Below, piece after piece: positions 28,818 through 37,829 of a DNA stretch of 64,000 bases. Source of the stretch: Mycolicibacterium palauense (GTDB lineage: Bacteria > Actinomycetota > Actinomycetes > Mycobacteriales > Mycobacteriaceae); the NCBI RefSeq assembly GCF_002592005.1, contig NZ_NVQF01000016.1, positions 1 through 64,000 on the forward strand. Reading direction: 5' to 3'. The translations under genes were made by a program, and so were the position numbers. The notes beneath the pieces are model-generated. The model did no database searches. It saw only the letters and a program-made list of their open reading frames with translations, and was not told the origin of the DNA. Numbering within the stretch: position 1 is the stretch's first letter; every line of letters starts with the position of its first letter.

Positions 28818-29690
28818 ATGGCCGTCGAGTGGTTCCTGTTCCTGCCGCAGGTGCGAATGGGCATCGATGACGTCCTCGTGCGCGCTCGCGGCGCGGAGGC
28901 CGCCGGCTTCGACGGCATCGCATTCATCGACCACCTCGAGCCTCCCGGCGCCACCCACCAAAGCATCTGGGAGGCAATGACTGTCGCGACGTGGGTGGCC
29001 GCGCACACCGAACGGCTGCGGATCGGGCACCTCGTGTTGTGCGACGCGTTCCGGCATCCGGCGGTGCTGGCCAAGCAGGCGGTGACGTTGGCCGAGTGTT
29101 CGGGTGGCCGATTCGAACTCGGACTGGGCTCGGGTTCCTGGCCAGCCGAGTTCGCCCGGTTCGGGATCGCCGACGGGGACGATGCGAAGGCCCGCGCCCG
29201 CAGGCTGGCCGCGGACGTCGTCGCGATCCGGCGCTACTGGGGTTGTGAGGGCCCGGCCGAGGAGTCCCAGCAACCGCAGCCGTCTCAACGCATTCCGCTG
29301 GTGCTGGGTGGGACCGGCAGGACGACGCTGCGGTTGGCCCGCGAATACGCGGACTGGTGGAACATCCCCTCGCATCAGCTCGACAAGCTCGATTCGCTGC
29401 TGCCCGAGGTGGGCCCGGCGAAGGTGTCGATGCAGCAGATGGTGGCACTGGTGGCCAGGGGCGCCGACCGAGACCAGGTGACCGACGTCAGTACCCGCCG
29501 TTTCGGGCATCTGGGATCGGGACTGGTGTGCGGCGACGCCGACGAACTGGTGCGGCACTTCGGTGCGCTGGCCGACAAGGGCGTGCGGCGCTTCTATGTG
29601 TGGTTCGCCGACTTCGCGGCGCCAGAGACCCTGGCCGAATTCGCGGACACGGTAATCAAAGTCGTCAGACCAGAAGGGGAACGAGTGTGA
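28818..29690 (+). CDS. LLM-class (F420-type) oxidoreductase
   Basis: A 290-residue luciferase-like TIM-barrel oxidoreductase, probably F420-dependent as most mycobacterial members are. Key segments are EWFLFLPQVRMGIDDVLVRA, FIDHLEPPG, LGLGSGSWPAEFARFG and IPLVLGGTGRTTLRLAREYADWWN. It is translationally coupled to the thioesterase-like gene downstream (GTGA overlap). Substrate unknown. It is divergent from the TetR gene across 124 bp in which I saw no convincing operator. Confidence 0.85.
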   Translation: MAVEWFLFLPQVRMGIDDVLVRARGAEAAGFDGIAFIDHLEPPGATHQSIWEAMTVATWVAAHTERLRIGHLVLCDAFRHPAVLAKQAVTLAECSGGRFELGLGSGSWPAEFARFGIADGDDAKARARRLAADVVAIRRYWGCEGPAEESQQPQPSQRIPLVLGGTGRTTLRLAREYADWWNIPSHQLDKLDSLLPEVGPAKVSMQQMVALVARGADRDQVTDVSTRRFGHLGSGLVCGDADELVRHFGALADKGVRRFYVWFADFAAPETLAEFADTVIKVVRPEGERV

Positions 29691-30568
29691 CCACCGAATC
29701 AAACCAGTCCGTCTGGACCGTACAGAGTCTGCTGGACCTGTTCGATGTCTCGCCGATCGGCGAGGACCGGTTCGCCGCCGAGACCGGTCCGGCCGGCGAG
29801 GACGAACGTCAGGTGGTGGAGGGCACCCAGGTGCTGGCGCAGTCCATCGTCGCGCTCGCCAAGCGGTTTCCGGACAAGTCGGTGCGCTCGGTGCACGCGG
29901 TCTTCAGCCGCGCGGTAATGGTCGGTGCCCCCGTCGAGCTGGTCATCGACGTCGCCCACGAGGGGCGTTCGACCGCCACGGCGGTGGTCACCGCGCTGCA
30001 GAACGGCAAACGCTGCATCACCGTCACCGCACTGGCCGACGTGCCGACCGCGGACGTCATCGCCCACCATCTCGCGCGTCCTCAGGTCGCCGCGCCCGGT
30101 GACGCCTTCGTCTCGGACATGCCGATGACGGGGCGTCAGGTCCGGGTGGTCGACGTCGTCGACGTCAACAGTCCCGACGAGGTCGGCCCGCCGGAACTGC
30201 ACGCCTGGCTGCACTACGAACCGATCCCGGAGCGGGAGGATCTGGCCAAGGCGCTCGTGGCATATTTCACTGGGCACCTTGGTATTTCGACGACAATGCG
30301 GGCCCACGAGGGTATCGGGACCAGCCAGGCGCACCTGACGGTGTCGACGGCGCCGATGACCGTCACCGTCAGCTTCCACGAGCCGGTGAGCTGGGAAGGC
30401 TGGCTGTTGTACTCGCATGAGAGCACCCAGGTCGGTGCGGGGATGTCCTACGTGCGCGGCACCGTCCACACCGAGGAGGGGGCCCTGATCGCGTCGTTCG
30501 CGCAGGAGGGGCTGATCCGACCGCTACGCACCTCCGACACCTCCATCGCCGCCCAGTCCAGGCTCTGA
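29687..30568 (+). CDS. acyl-CoA thioesterase II-like (TesB/hotdog) protein
   Basis: A 293-residue protein resembling double-hotdog acyl-CoA thioesterases: SVRSVHAVFSRAVMVGAPVE in the first hotdog and AHLTVSTAPMTVTVSFHEPV with GMSYVRGTVHTEEGALIASFAQEGLIR in the second. The end matches the TesB C-terminal strand (GxLIASxxQEGLIR). The GTG start overlaps the preceding stop by 4 bp and has GAAGGGG upstream. It may release free acids from CoA esters made by this catabolic block. Function by family only. Confidence 0.8.
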   Translation: MTTESNQSVWTVQSLLDLFDVSPIGEDRFAAETGPAGEDERQVVEGTQVLAQSIVALAKRFPDKSVRSVHAVFSRAVMVGAPVELVIDVAHEGRSTATAVVTALQNGKRCITVTALADVPTADVIAHHLARPQVAAPGDAFVSDMPMTGRQVRVVDVVDVNSPDEVGPPELHAWLHYEPIPEREDLAKALVAYFTGHLGISTTMRAHEGIGTSQAHLTVSTAPMTVTVSFHEPVSWEGWLLYSHESTQVGAGMSYVRGTVHTEEGALIASFAQEGLIRPLRTSDTSIAAQSRL

Positions 30569-30578
30569 GCCCGGCCGG

Positions 30579-30614
30579 CGGCGACGGGCGTGCCCGGGCG
30601 CTACGCCGTCGCCG
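30579..30614. terminator. possible bidirectional terminator hairpin
   Basis: CGGCGACGG (30579-30587) and CCGTCGCCG (30606-30614) form a perfect 9-bp stem over an 18-base loop at the convergent end of the thioesterase-like gene and the DUF885 gene. The right arm lies in the last codons of the DUF885 gene. There is no T-tract. Confidence 0.35.
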
Positions 30615-32028
30615 GCCCCCGCGGCGTCATCACGGAGATCAGGACGTCCAACGGCAGGCCGCCGAGGTCGAGGGCCCGGGCGTGGAACTCCTTCAGGCCC
30701 ATCCCGGCACCCACGACCTCGTCGCGCAGGCCGCGCCAGATCCGTTGGCCCACCGCGTAGGAGGGCGCCTGACCGGGCCAGCCCAGGTAGCGGTCCAGTT
30801 CGAAGCGCAGGTTGTCCTCGGCCATGGCCGAATGCGTGGTCAGGAACTCCCAGGCGCGCGCGGCGTCCCAGGTCCCGCCGTCGGGGGCCGTCTTGCGGGT
30901 GTGCAGGCCGATGTCGATGACGACCCGGGCTGCCCGGAAGCGTTGTGCGTCAAGCATTCCCATTCGTGCACCGTCATCGTCGAGCCAGCCGAGCTCGGCC
31001 ATCAGTCGTTCGGCGTACAGCGCCCAGCCCTCGCCGTGACCGGACACCCAGCAGGCCAGCCGCCGCCAGCGGTTGAGTCGGTCGGCGAGCATCACCGCAC
31101 GGCCGATCTGCAGGTGGTGGCCCGGCACTCCCTCGTGGAAGACGGTGGTGGTCTCCCGCCAGGTGTGGAAGGTCTCCACGCCCGGCGGCACCGACCACCA
31201 CATCCGGCCGGGGCGGCTGAAGTCCTCGGACGGCCCGGTGTAGTAGATGCCGCCGGTCTGGGTCGGCGCGATCCGGCATTCCAGTCGCTGCAACTGGTCC
31301 GGGATGTCGAAGTGGTCACGGGCCAGCGCGGCCACGGCGCGGTCGGAGAGGTCCTGCATCCAATGCTGCAGGGCCTCGGTGCCCACGACGACGTAGCTCG
31401 GTTCGGAGTCCAGGCGCCGCAGTGCCTCGGCGACGGTGGCGCCGGGGTAGCGCCGGGCGGCGATCGACTCCTGTTCGGCCACGATCTTATGCAGCTGTTG
31501 CAGGCCCCAGTCGTAGGTTTCGTCCAGGTCGATCCGGCTGCCCAGGAACGCCCGTGAGAAAAGCCGGTATTCGTCGCGGCCGCGCAGTGCCGCGACGTAG
31601 CCGTCCACCCGGGCCGGTACCCGGGCCAGCCGCGCGGCGACCACAGCCCAGTCGTCGTCGGTGTCGGTGGCCATCAGATCGAACACGTCGCGCATCGTCT
31701 GCAGCGGCGAGGCGATCACGTTGAGCTCGCCGAGATCCAGGCCGGCCTCGTGCAGCTCCACCGCGACGCCGAGGCGCTCGCGCATGGCGGCCACGGTCAC
31801 GACGTCCACGTCGTCGGCGGGCCCGGTGCGGTCCAGCTCGCGCAGGGCGGCGCGGGCGGCGTCGGCGCGCGCGGCGACACCGGCGGGGGAGTAGTCGGTC
31901 AGTTCACGGTTGTAGTCGGTGTCGCGGCCGACGATGCCGAGTTCGGTTGCTGCGCAGGGATCCAGTTCGGCCAATGTGTCCAGGTAGCGCTCGGCGACGG
32001 CGTCTACCGCTGTCCGTGCCCTAGCCAA
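30601..32028 (-). CDS. DUF885 metallopeptidase-like protein
   Basis: A 475-residue protein of the DUF885 family, related to zinc carboxypeptidase-like M32/M2-fold peptidases. The zinc motif is HEGVPGHH (residues 298-305) followed by GHGEGWALYAERLM, which carries the third ligand. All are intact, so peptidase activity is plausible. The TTG start overlaps the stop of the upstream metalloprotease gene by 8 bp, so the two are read together. No signal peptide, so a cytoplasmic role is expected. Confidence 0.87.
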   Translation of the reverse strand: MARARTAVDAVAERYLDTLAELDPCAATELGIVGRDTDYNRELTDYSPAGVAARADAARAALRELDRTGPADDVDVVTVAAMRERLGVAVELHEAGLDLGELNVIASPLQTMRDVFDLMATDTDDDWAVVAARLARVPARVDGYVAALRGRDEYRLFSRAFLGSRIDLDETYDWGLQQLHKIVAEQESIAARRYPGATVAEALRRLDSEPSYVVVGTEALQHWMQDLSDRAVAALARDHFDIPDQLQRLECRIAPTQTGGIYYTGPSEDFSRPGRMWWSVPPGVETFHTWRETTTVFHEGVPGHHLQIGRAVMLADRLNRWRRLACWVSGHGEGWALYAERLMAELGWLDDDGARMGMLDAQRFRAARVVIDIGLHTRKTAPDGGTWDAARAWEFLTTHSAMAEDNLRFELDRYLGWPGQAPSYAVGQRIWRGLRDEVVGAGMGLKEFHARALDLGGLPLDVLISVMTPRGPATA

Positions 32029-32923
32029 GATTCGCGGCGCGGTAGGTGTCGCATTGTTCGGGATCGCCGCTCTGATAGCCGACGGTGAACCAGTGCTGGC
32101 GCTGGGCCGAGGAGCCGTGGGTCCACGATTCGGGGTTGACCCGCCCCGTCGCCTCCCGCTGGATGCGGTCGTCGCCGACCGAAGACGCCGCCGACAGCGC
32201 GTCCTGGATGTCCTTGTCGCTCAGCGGTTCCAGAAATGTCACATCGGTTCCCGGTTGCTTGGTGATGGCGGCGTAGTGGGCCCACACCCCGGCGTAGCAG
32301 TCGGCCTGGAGTTCGGTGCGCACGCTGTTGCCGTCGGCGCCCTGCGGTCCGCGCTGAGCCTTGGCGAGGTCACCGAGCAGATTCTGCACGTGATGACCGT
32401 ACTCGTGGGCGACCACATACTCCTGGGCCAGCGGCCCGCCACTGGAGCCGAACTGATCCTGCAGGACGGCGAAGAAATCGGTGTCGAAGTAGGCGGTCTG
32501 GTCACCGGGGCAGTAGAACGGCCCGACCTCGGTGGTCGCCGGACCGCACGCGGTGTTCACCTGACCCTTGAACAGCCGCAGACCGGGACGGGTGTAGCCG
32601 GGCAGCAGTTGGCTCCAGACCCCGTCGACGGAGTTGCCGGTGGCGATGATCCGGCATTCGAGGATCTCGTTGGCGTCCTTGCCGGTACGGCACTGGCTGA
32701 CGTCGAAGGCCCCCGTCTGCTGGCCCGCCTGCGTCCCGGGGGGCTCGACGCCCTGCTGGTTCATCACGTCACCGGGGTCGACCCCGAAGAAGAGCGCGAC
32801 CAGCAGGATCACCAGGCCGCCGACGCCGCCGCCGATCGCCACCCCGCGCCCGCCGCGGAAGCCGCCACCGCCGCTGGTCGACGTGGTGCTGGTGTCGATC
32901 CGCATCCCTTCGTTGAAGGTCAT
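32021..32923 (-). CDS. neutral zinc metallopeptidase (YpfJ/Rv2575 family), membrane-anchored
   Basis: A 300-residue protein with a short Gly/Ser/Thr-rich cytoplasmic N-terminus, one membrane helix (about 30-47) and an extracellular neutral-zinc-metallopeptidase domain. The zinc motif is HEYGHHVQ (173-180), with ELQADCYAGVW supplying the third ligand. Six Cys residues in the outer domain could form disulfides. GGAGAAC precedes the ATG at 32923. Corresponds to Rv2575. It is coupled to the DUF885 gene downstream. Confidence 0.9.
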   Translation of the reverse strand: MTFNEGMRIDTSTTSTSGGGGFRGGRGVAIGGGVGGLVILLVALFFGVDPGDVMNQQGVEPPGTQAGQQTGAFDVSQCRTGKDANEILECRIIATGNSVDGVWSQLLPGYTRPGLRLFKGQVNTACGPATTEVGPFYCPGDQTAYFDTDFFAVLQDQFGSSGGPLAQEYVVAHEYGHHVQNLLGDLAKAQRGPQGADGNSVRTELQADCYAGVWAHYAAITKQPGTDVTFLEPLSDKDIQDALSAASSVGDDRIQREATGRVNPESWTHGSSAQRQHWFTVGYQSGDPEQCDTYRAANLG

Positions 32924-32997
32924 CGGTGTTCTCCGTCCGCGTCCTGATCCGGTCCCCGGCCGGCGGGCCGGTTCCCCGACCGGTACAGCTTTGCACA

Positions 32998-33010
32998 TAC
33001 CATTCAGGGG
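32998..33010 (+). promoter_or_regulatory. candidate -10 element of a leaderless carboxylesterase mRNA
   Basis: TACCAT (32998-33003) fits the mycobacterial TANNNT -10 pattern. A start site seven bases downstream would fall on base 33010, the first base of the GTG start codon, and no Shine-Dalgarno is present. Both points suggest leaderless translation. No clear -35. Confidence 0.4.
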
Positions 33011-34497
33011 TGGCCGCCGTTGTCGAGGATGCGCGGACGGTGCACACGCCCTCCGGCGTCCTGCGGGGCACGACCGAGGGCGGGGTCGCCGTCTGGCGTG
33101 GGATCCCCTATGCCGAACAGCCGCTGGGTCAGCGCAGGTTTCTGGCACCGGCCCCGCCGCGGCCCTGGACTGGGGTGCGCGACGCGATCGAACACGGCCC
33201 GCTTCCGCCGCAGGGCCGCTCCTTCGTGGGCGGCGGGCGCGACGACCCCAAGATCCGCGACGAAGCCTGCCTGACGGTCACTGTGTGGTCACCCGACCCG
33301 GCTGGTTCGCTTCCGGTCATGGTCTGGGTGCCCGGCGGGGCCTTCGTCTACGGCGCCGGGCAGCTGCAGCTCTACAACGGCTCCCGGCTGGCCGCCAACG
33401 GCGGGGTGGTGGTCGTTAACGTCACCTACCGCATCGGGGTGTTCGGCGGTTTCGAGCTCGGCTCACTGGGCGAGGGATTCGACGACAACCTGTGTCTGCG
33501 CGACCAGTTGGCCGCGCTGCGCTGGGTGCAGGAGAACATCGCCTCGTTCGGCGGCGACCCGGGCCGGGTCACCGTCTTCGGGGAGTCCGCCGGGGCCACC
33601 TCGGTGCTGGCCCTGTTGGCCAGCCCGGCGGCCCGCGGTCTGTTTCACCGGGCCATCGCACAGAGCCCGGCGCTGCCGCTGATCGCCGACTACGACAGCA
33701 GGGCCGAGCAGGCGCAACGCTTCCTGGCGGAAGTGCGCGCGCGCCCCGAGGAGCTCAAGGAGCTGCCGCAGCGGCGGCTGCGCCGCGCCGCGGGTCTGCT
33801 GCAGCTGCGCAGCGTGGCGACCACACCGACACTGGCCTACGGCCTGACATACGGGGTAGACCTGCTGCCGTACCACCCCATCGAGGCCGCGCGCGAGGCG
33901 GCGGTCTCGCCGACGCCGCTGATCGTCGGCACCAACAGCCACGAGGCGTCGATGTTCGCCTGGTCGAAACCGCCGATGCTGCCCACGACACAGCCCATCA
34001 TCGAGAGCTTCTTCGCGCGCCACGGCGGGGCCGAGGAGCAGGAACGGGTGTTGGCGGCCTATCCGGGCTATCCGCGGCGGCGGACCCTGATCGCCATCGG
34101 CTCCGACGCCATGTTCGGGGCGCCCACCTGGGCGTTCGCCGATGCCTACAGCGCGCTCGCCCCGACCTACGTATACCGTTTCGACCACGCCACCTGGACG
34201 TTGCGGGCGCTGGGCCTGGGTGCCACCCACGGCAGCGAGATCGTGCACATCCAGCACAGCTACGGCTCGTTCCTGGGGCGCAAGCTGCACCCGCTGGGGC
34301 GTGCGGTACCGCCGTCGGTGGGGCGCCGGATGCAGCGCACCTGGCTGCATTTCGCCACCGATTCCCAGCCGCTTCCGGACTGGCCACGCTATGACGGTGT
34401 GCGCCGCGCCACCCGGATCATCCGCACCACGCGCGACGTGACGGTGCAGGACCCGGACTCGGTGCGCCGCACGGCCTGGGAGGGGCTGAGCAGCTAG
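33010..34497 (+). CDS. type B carboxylesterase
   Basis: A 495-residue alpha/beta-hydrolase of the carboxylesterase/lipase type B family. The nucleophile motif GESAGA has Ser193 (FGESAGATSVLALLAS). Acid and base lie near GTNSHEAS and the His of GATHGSEIVH. The oxyanion segment VWVPGGAFVYGAG is present. There is no export signal. The GTG at 33010 is chosen because the protein then begins MAAVVEDARTVHTPSGVLRG, the family start. It hydrolyses ester substrates not predictable from sequence. Confidence 0.9.
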   Translation: MAAVVEDARTVHTPSGVLRGTTEGGVAVWRGIPYAEQPLGQRRFLAPAPPRPWTGVRDAIEHGPLPPQGRSFVGGGRDDPKIRDEACLTVTVWSPDPAGSLPVMVWVPGGAFVYGAGQLQLYNGSRLAANGGVVVVNVTYRIGVFGGFELGSLGEGFDDNLCLRDQLAALRWVQENIASFGGDPGRVTVFGESAGATSVLALLASPAARGLFHRAIAQSPALPLIADYDSRAEQAQRFLAEVRARPEELKELPQRRLRRAAGLLQLRSVATTPTLAYGLTYGVDLLPYHPIEAAREAAVSPTPLIVGTNSHEASMFAWSKPPMLPTTQPIIESFFARHGGAEEQERVLAAYPGYPRRRTLIAIGSDAMFGAPTWAFADAYSALAPTYVYRFDHATWTLRALGLGATHGSEIVHIQHSYGSFLGRKLHPLGRAVPPSVGRRMQRTWLHFATDSQPLPDWPRYDGVRRATRIIRTTRDVTVQDPDSVRRTAWEGLSS

Positions 34498-34520
34498 CCG
34501 ACCGGCATGCGCCGGCCGGC
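34497..34520. terminator. hairpin terminator between convergent genes
   Basis: GCCGACCGGC (34497-34506) and GCCGGCCGGC (34511-34520) pair over a 4-base loop ATGC with a single mismatch. It starts at the carboxylesterase stop codon and lies 12 bp before the end of the opposing gene. No U-tract, as is common for mycobacterial terminators. Confidence 0.5.
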
Positions 34521-34531
34521 TCGGCCCGCGG

Positions 34532-35056
34532 CTACGGCGAAATCGCCGGAGAATCGCCGGCGAACCGTTCGTCGGTGTAGCGGCGCAGGTTGTGCAGGAA
34601 GCGCTGGAACAGCCAGGCCATTACGGGCCGGCCCAGGAACATGCCGATGCCGCCGGCCGTCCCGCGGGGTTTCAGCGCCATCACCCAGGTCAGGTGACAA
34701 CCGCTCGGCGTCTCGCGCACCCGGTAGTCCTCGGCGAAGGCCGCGACACTTCCGGTGGTGGCCCGGTTGAACCGAAACGCCATGTGGGAGAAGGGTTCCC
34801 AGGCCAGAAACTCCTCGTCGCCGGTGATCCGGCCGCGCATGTCGACGGTGCGGGTGGTTCCCACGCCGCGGGGCAGGGGGCTGGTCCAGGTCACGTTGGT
34901 GATCACCGTGGCCCACCGCGGCCAGGACTCGGCGTCGCAGAGCACCTCGAAGAGCTGCTCCGGGGTGATGGCCAGGTCGACGGTGCTGACGAAGCGGTAC
35001 GGCGCGCTGTCGATGAAGCCCAGGTCGACGCGTTCACAGGGGTGCCATGTGGCCAT
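34532..35056 (-). CDS. SRPBCC (START-like/polyketide cyclase) protein
   Basis: A 174-residue protein with the SRPBCC fold: FVSTVDLAITPEQLFEVLCDAESWPRW at the front, TVDMRGRITGDEEFLAWEPFSHMAFRF in the middle, and a long C-terminal helix FQRFLHNLRRYTDERF. Such proteins bind hydrophobic ligands. No catalytic assignment is possible. GGAGG precedes the ATG. It occupies the position of Rv2574, next to aspS. Confidence 0.8.
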   Translation of the reverse strand: MATWHPCERVDLGFIDSAPYRFVSTVDLAITPEQLFEVLCDAESWPRWATVITNVTWTSPLPRGVGTTRTVDMRGRITGDEEFLAWEPFSHMAFRFNRATTGSVAAFAEDYRVRETPSGCHLTWVMALKPRGTAGGIGMFLGRPVMAWLFQRFLHNLRRYTDERFAGDSPAISP

Positions 35057-35139
35057 CTCGTCCTCCGTTGGTCACTAGACACTTTATGGCATGTGTTCAC
35101 CGGGTGATCGGCACGGTCGGGCCGCTGCACCGGCCCCTT

Positions 35140-35145
35140 TACACT
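35140..35145 (+). promoter_or_regulatory. candidate -10 element for aspS
   Basis: TACACT (35140-35145) fits TANNNT and would start transcription about 30 bases before the aspS TTG, leaving room for the AGAGGAG ribosome site. The -35 is not evident. No T-box-like structure was seen in the 126-bp region. Confidence 0.35.
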
Positions 35146-35182
35146 GATCAGTCGATCCCGCCCCCGCGAAGAGGAGTTCTCG

Positions 35183-36964
35183 TTGCTGCGCACCCGCACC
35201 GCCGGTTCGCTGCGCGCCACCGACGCCGGCCAGACAGTGACTCTGGCCGGATGGGTGGCGCGCCGGCGTGATCACGGCGGCGTCATCTTCATCGACCTTC
35301 GCGACGCCACCGGTGTGGCCCAGGTGGTGTTCCGTGAGGGCCTCGAGGAAGGCGAGTTCCTGGCCCAGGCCCACCGGTTGCGCGCCGAGTTCTGCGTCGC
35401 CGTCGAGGGGGTCGTGGAGACCCGCCCGGAGGGCAACGCCAACCCCGAGATCGCCACCGGTGACATCGAGGTCAACGCCACTAGGTTGACGGTGCTGGGC
35501 GACAGTGCGCCGCTGCCGTTCCAGCTCGACGAGACCGCGGGCGAGGAGGCCCGGCTCAAGTACCGCTACCTCGACCTGCGCCGGGAGGGGCCGGGCAACG
35601 CGATCCGGCTGCGGTCCAAGGTCAACGCCGCGGCGCGCGCCGTGCTGGCCGAGCACGATTTCCTCGAGATCGAGACCCCGACGCTGACCCGCTCGACTCC
35701 GGAGGGGGCGCGGGACTTCCTGGTGCCCGCCCGGCTGCAGCCGGGTTCCTTCTACGCTCTGCCGCAGAGTCCCCAGCTGTTCAAGCAGCTGCTCATGGTG
35801 GCGGGCATGGAACGCTACTACCAGATCGCGCGGTGCTACCGAGACGAGGACTTCCGCGCCGACCGCCAGCCCGAGTTCACCCAGCTGGACATGGAGATGA
35901 GTTTCGTCGACGCCGACGACGTCATCGCGGTGTCCGAGCAGGTGCTCAAGGCGCTGTGGGCGCTGATCGGCCACGAGCTGACCCTGCCGCTGCCGCGGAT
36001 CAGCTATGCCGACGCGATGCGCCGGTTCGGCACCGACAAGCCCGACCTGCGGTTCGGTCTGGAGCTGGTGGAGTGCACCGACTACTTCTCCGAGACCCCG
36101 TTCCGGGTCTTCCAGGCCCCCTACGTGGGCGCGGTGGTCATGCCCGGCGGCGCGTCGCAGCCCCGCCGCACACTGGACGGTTGGCAGGACTTCGCCAAGC
36201 AGCGCGGCCACAAGGGGCTGGCCTACGTCCTGGTGAACGAGGACGGCACCCTGGGCGGGCCGGTCGCCAAGAACCTGTCCGACGCCGAGCGTGCCGGGCT
36301 TCCCGCCCACGTGGGCGCCGCACCCGGGGACTGCGTGTTCTTCTCGGCGGGGCCCGCCAAGTCCGCGCGCGCCCTGCTGGGCGCCACCCGCATCGAGGTC
36401 GCCAAACGCCTCGACATGATCGATCCCGACGCGTGGGCGCTGACCTGGGTGGTGGACTGGCCGTTGTTCGAACCGGCCGACGAGGCCACCGCCTCCGGTG
36501 ACGTCGCGGTCGGTTCTGGTGCGTGGACGGCGGTCCACCATGCGTTCACCGCGCCCAAGCCGGCATCGGAGTCGACGTTCGACACCGATCCCGGTTCGGC
36601 GTTGGCCGACGCCTACGACATCGTGTGCAACGGCAACGAGATCGGCGGGGGGTCGATCCGCATCCACCGGCGCGACGTGCAGGAACGAGTGTTCGCGATG
36701 ATGGGCATCGATCACGACGAAGCCCAGGAGAAGTTCGGATTCCTGTTGGACGCCTTCATGTTCGGGGCGCCTCCGCACGGCGGGATCGCGTTCGGCTGGG
36801 ACCGCATCACCGCGCTGCTGGCCGGCGAGGAGTCGATCCGCGAGGTCATCGCGTTCCCGAAGACCGGCGGCGGGGTCGACCCGCTGACCGAGGCGCCGGC
36901 CCCGATCACCGAACAGCAGCGCAAGGAATCCGGAATAGATGCGCGCCCGGAGCAGTCACAGTAG
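35183..36964 (+). CDS. aspS: aspartyl-tRNA synthetase (non-discriminating type expected)
   Basis: Class IIb synthetase charging tRNA(Asp), 593 residues (596 in H37Rv). It has an N-terminal OB-fold anticodon domain ([19 protein letters not shown]), motif 2 ([20 protein letters not shown]), the bacterial GAD insertion and motif 3 ([16 protein letters not shown]). Mycobacterial AspRS also charges tRNA(Asn), which GatCAB then amidates; that is family knowledge. The TTG start is supported by AGAGGAG 6 bp upstream. Corresponds to Rv2572c. Confidence 0.97.
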   Translation: MLRTRTAGSLRATDAGQTVTLAGWVARRRDHGGVIFIDLRDATGVAQVVFREGLEEGEFLAQAHRLRAEFCVAVEGVVETRPEGNANPEIATGDIEVNATRLTVLGDSAPLPFQLDETAGEEARLKYRYLDLRREGPGNAIRLRSKVNAAARAVLAEHDFLEIETPTLTRSTPEGARDFLVPARLQPGSFYALPQSPQLFKQLLMVAGMERYYQIARCYRDEDFRADRQPEFTQLDMEMSFVDADDVIAVSEQVLKALWALIGHELTLPLPRISYADAMRRFGTDKPDLRFGLELVECTDYFSETPFRVFQAPYVGAVVMPGGASQPRRTLDGWQDFAKQRGHKGLAYVLVNEDGTLGGPVAKNLSDAERAGLPAHVGAAPGDCVFFSAGPAKSARALLGATRIEVAKRLDMIDPDAWALTWVVDWPLFEPADEATASGDVAVGSGAWTAVHHAFTAPKPASESTFDTDPGSALADAYDIVCNGNEIGGGSIRIHRRDVQERVFAMMGIDHDEAQEKFGFLLDAFMFGAPPHGGIAFGWDRITALLAGEESIREVIAFPKTGGGVDPLTEAPAPITEQQRKESGIDARPEQSQ

Positions 36965-36966
36965 GT

Positions 36967-37413
36967 GTGACGTCATCGGATACCGCATCGCCCAATAGCT
37001 TCAACGACGCCATCGTCGCCGAGTTCCGTGGGAACGGGGGCCGGGTGGGCGGCCGGTTCGAGGGGGCGAGCCTGCTGCTGTTGCACACCACCGGCGCCCG
37101 GTCGGGCCGGGCGCGGCTCTCGCCGCTGGCCCATCTGACGATCGACGGCAGGATGCTCATCATCGGCTCCTACGCCGGTGCGCCCAAGGACCCCGCCTGG
37201 GTGCACAACCTGCGCGCCGACCCACGCGCGCACGTCGAGGTGGCCACCCCGGCGGGCATCGCGGTCTATGACGTCACCGCCCGCGAACTGCCCGCCGCCG
37301 AACGTGACGCGCTGTATCCCCGCATCACCGAGGTGGCGCCGGCGTTCGCCGAGTATCGATCGAAGACCACCCGGGTGATCCCGTTGTTCGAGCTGACCCG
37401 TTGTTCGAGCTGA
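36967..37413 (+). CDS. deazaflavin (F420)-dependent nitroreductase-family protein
   Basis: A 148-residue Ddn/FGD-split-barrel protein (DUF385 type) expected to use F420H2. Typical segments are RGNGGRVGGRFEGASLLLLHTTGARSG in shortened form and GSYAGAPKDPAWVHNLRADP. It begins at a GTG 2 bp after the aspS stop, without its own Shine-Dalgarno, so it depends on aspS translation. The last residues (TRCSS) result from a 17-bp tandem duplication at the stop codon; one copy alone would end TRC. Substrate unknown. Confidence 0.85.
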   Translation: MTSSDTASPNSFNDAIVAEFRGNGGRVGGRFEGASLLLLHTTGARSGRARLSPLAHLTIDGRMLIIGSYAGAPKDPAWVHNLRADPRAHVEVATPAGIAVYDVTARELPAAERDALYPRITEVAPAFAEYRSKTTRVIPLFELTRCSS

Positions 37414-37416
37414 CCC
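37383..37416 (+). repeat. perfect 17-bp tandem duplication at the end of the Ddn-type gene
   Basis: The 17 bases at 37383-37399 (GTTGTTCGAGCTGACCC) are repeated exactly at 37400-37416. The second copy is read in another frame, adds SS to the protein and supplies the TGA stop. Without it the frame would run through CGG TGT TAG and end one codon after CGG. Confidence 0.9.
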
Positions 37417-37442
37417 GGTGTTAGCCGCGCCGGCTCTCGGGT

Positions 37443-37470
37443 TTGACATCCCCCGGACCGAGGGTAGTAA
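37443..37470 (+). promoter_or_regulatory. promoter of the small secreted protein gene
   Basis: TTGACA (37443-37448), 16 bp, then TAGTAA (37465-37470) forms a near-consensus SigA promoter with a perfect -35. The same stretch also reads GGTTT-N17-GGGTAG, close to the SigF pattern GGWWT-N16/17-GGGTAY. Either would give a leader of about 100 bases before the GTG at 37576. Confidence 0.5.
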
Positions 37471-37575
37471 GGAAGCTGGTCGGGGTCGATCGGCTTCGTC
37501 ATCGCCGGCGCGGGTGCCAGCAGGTACTTCCGCGCCGGGGTGGGCGACTGCCCGCGAGGGTGAGAGGAGACCGCT

Positions 37576-37812
37576 GTGAAGCTCAAGAGGATCGCCGGGG
37601 CGTCGACGGTCGCCGCGGCGCTCGGTGCCGCGCTGCTGGGTCTCGGTGTCGGCACGGCCCAGGCCGACGATCACCTGCCCTGGGATCCCTGGGGGCCGGG
37701 GAGCCACTGGGTGGATGCGAAACCGGCTCCGGGCCAGGTGCAGAAGCTATGCCCGTGGCAGTCGCCGCCGGGGCACTGGATCGGCGGACCGCACGGGATT
37801 CCGTGCACCTGA
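37576..37812 (+). CDS. small secreted protein of unknown function
   Basis: A 78-residue product with a clear Sec signal peptide (1-30, cleavage after AQA) and a mature part of about 48 residues that is rich in Pro, Gly and Trp (LPWDPWGPGSHWVDAKPAPG) and has two Cys. GAGAGGAGA lies upstream of the GTG start. I recognise it as a mycobacterium-type small exported protein but no family function is known to me. It converges on the thiolase gene with only 17 bp between. Confidence 0.75.
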   Translation: MKLKRIAGASTVAAALGAALLGLGVGTAQADDHLPWDPWGPGSHWVDAKPAPGQVQKLCPWQSPPGHWIGGPHGIPCT

Positions 37813-37829
37813 CTGGCGTGTGACCGCCG

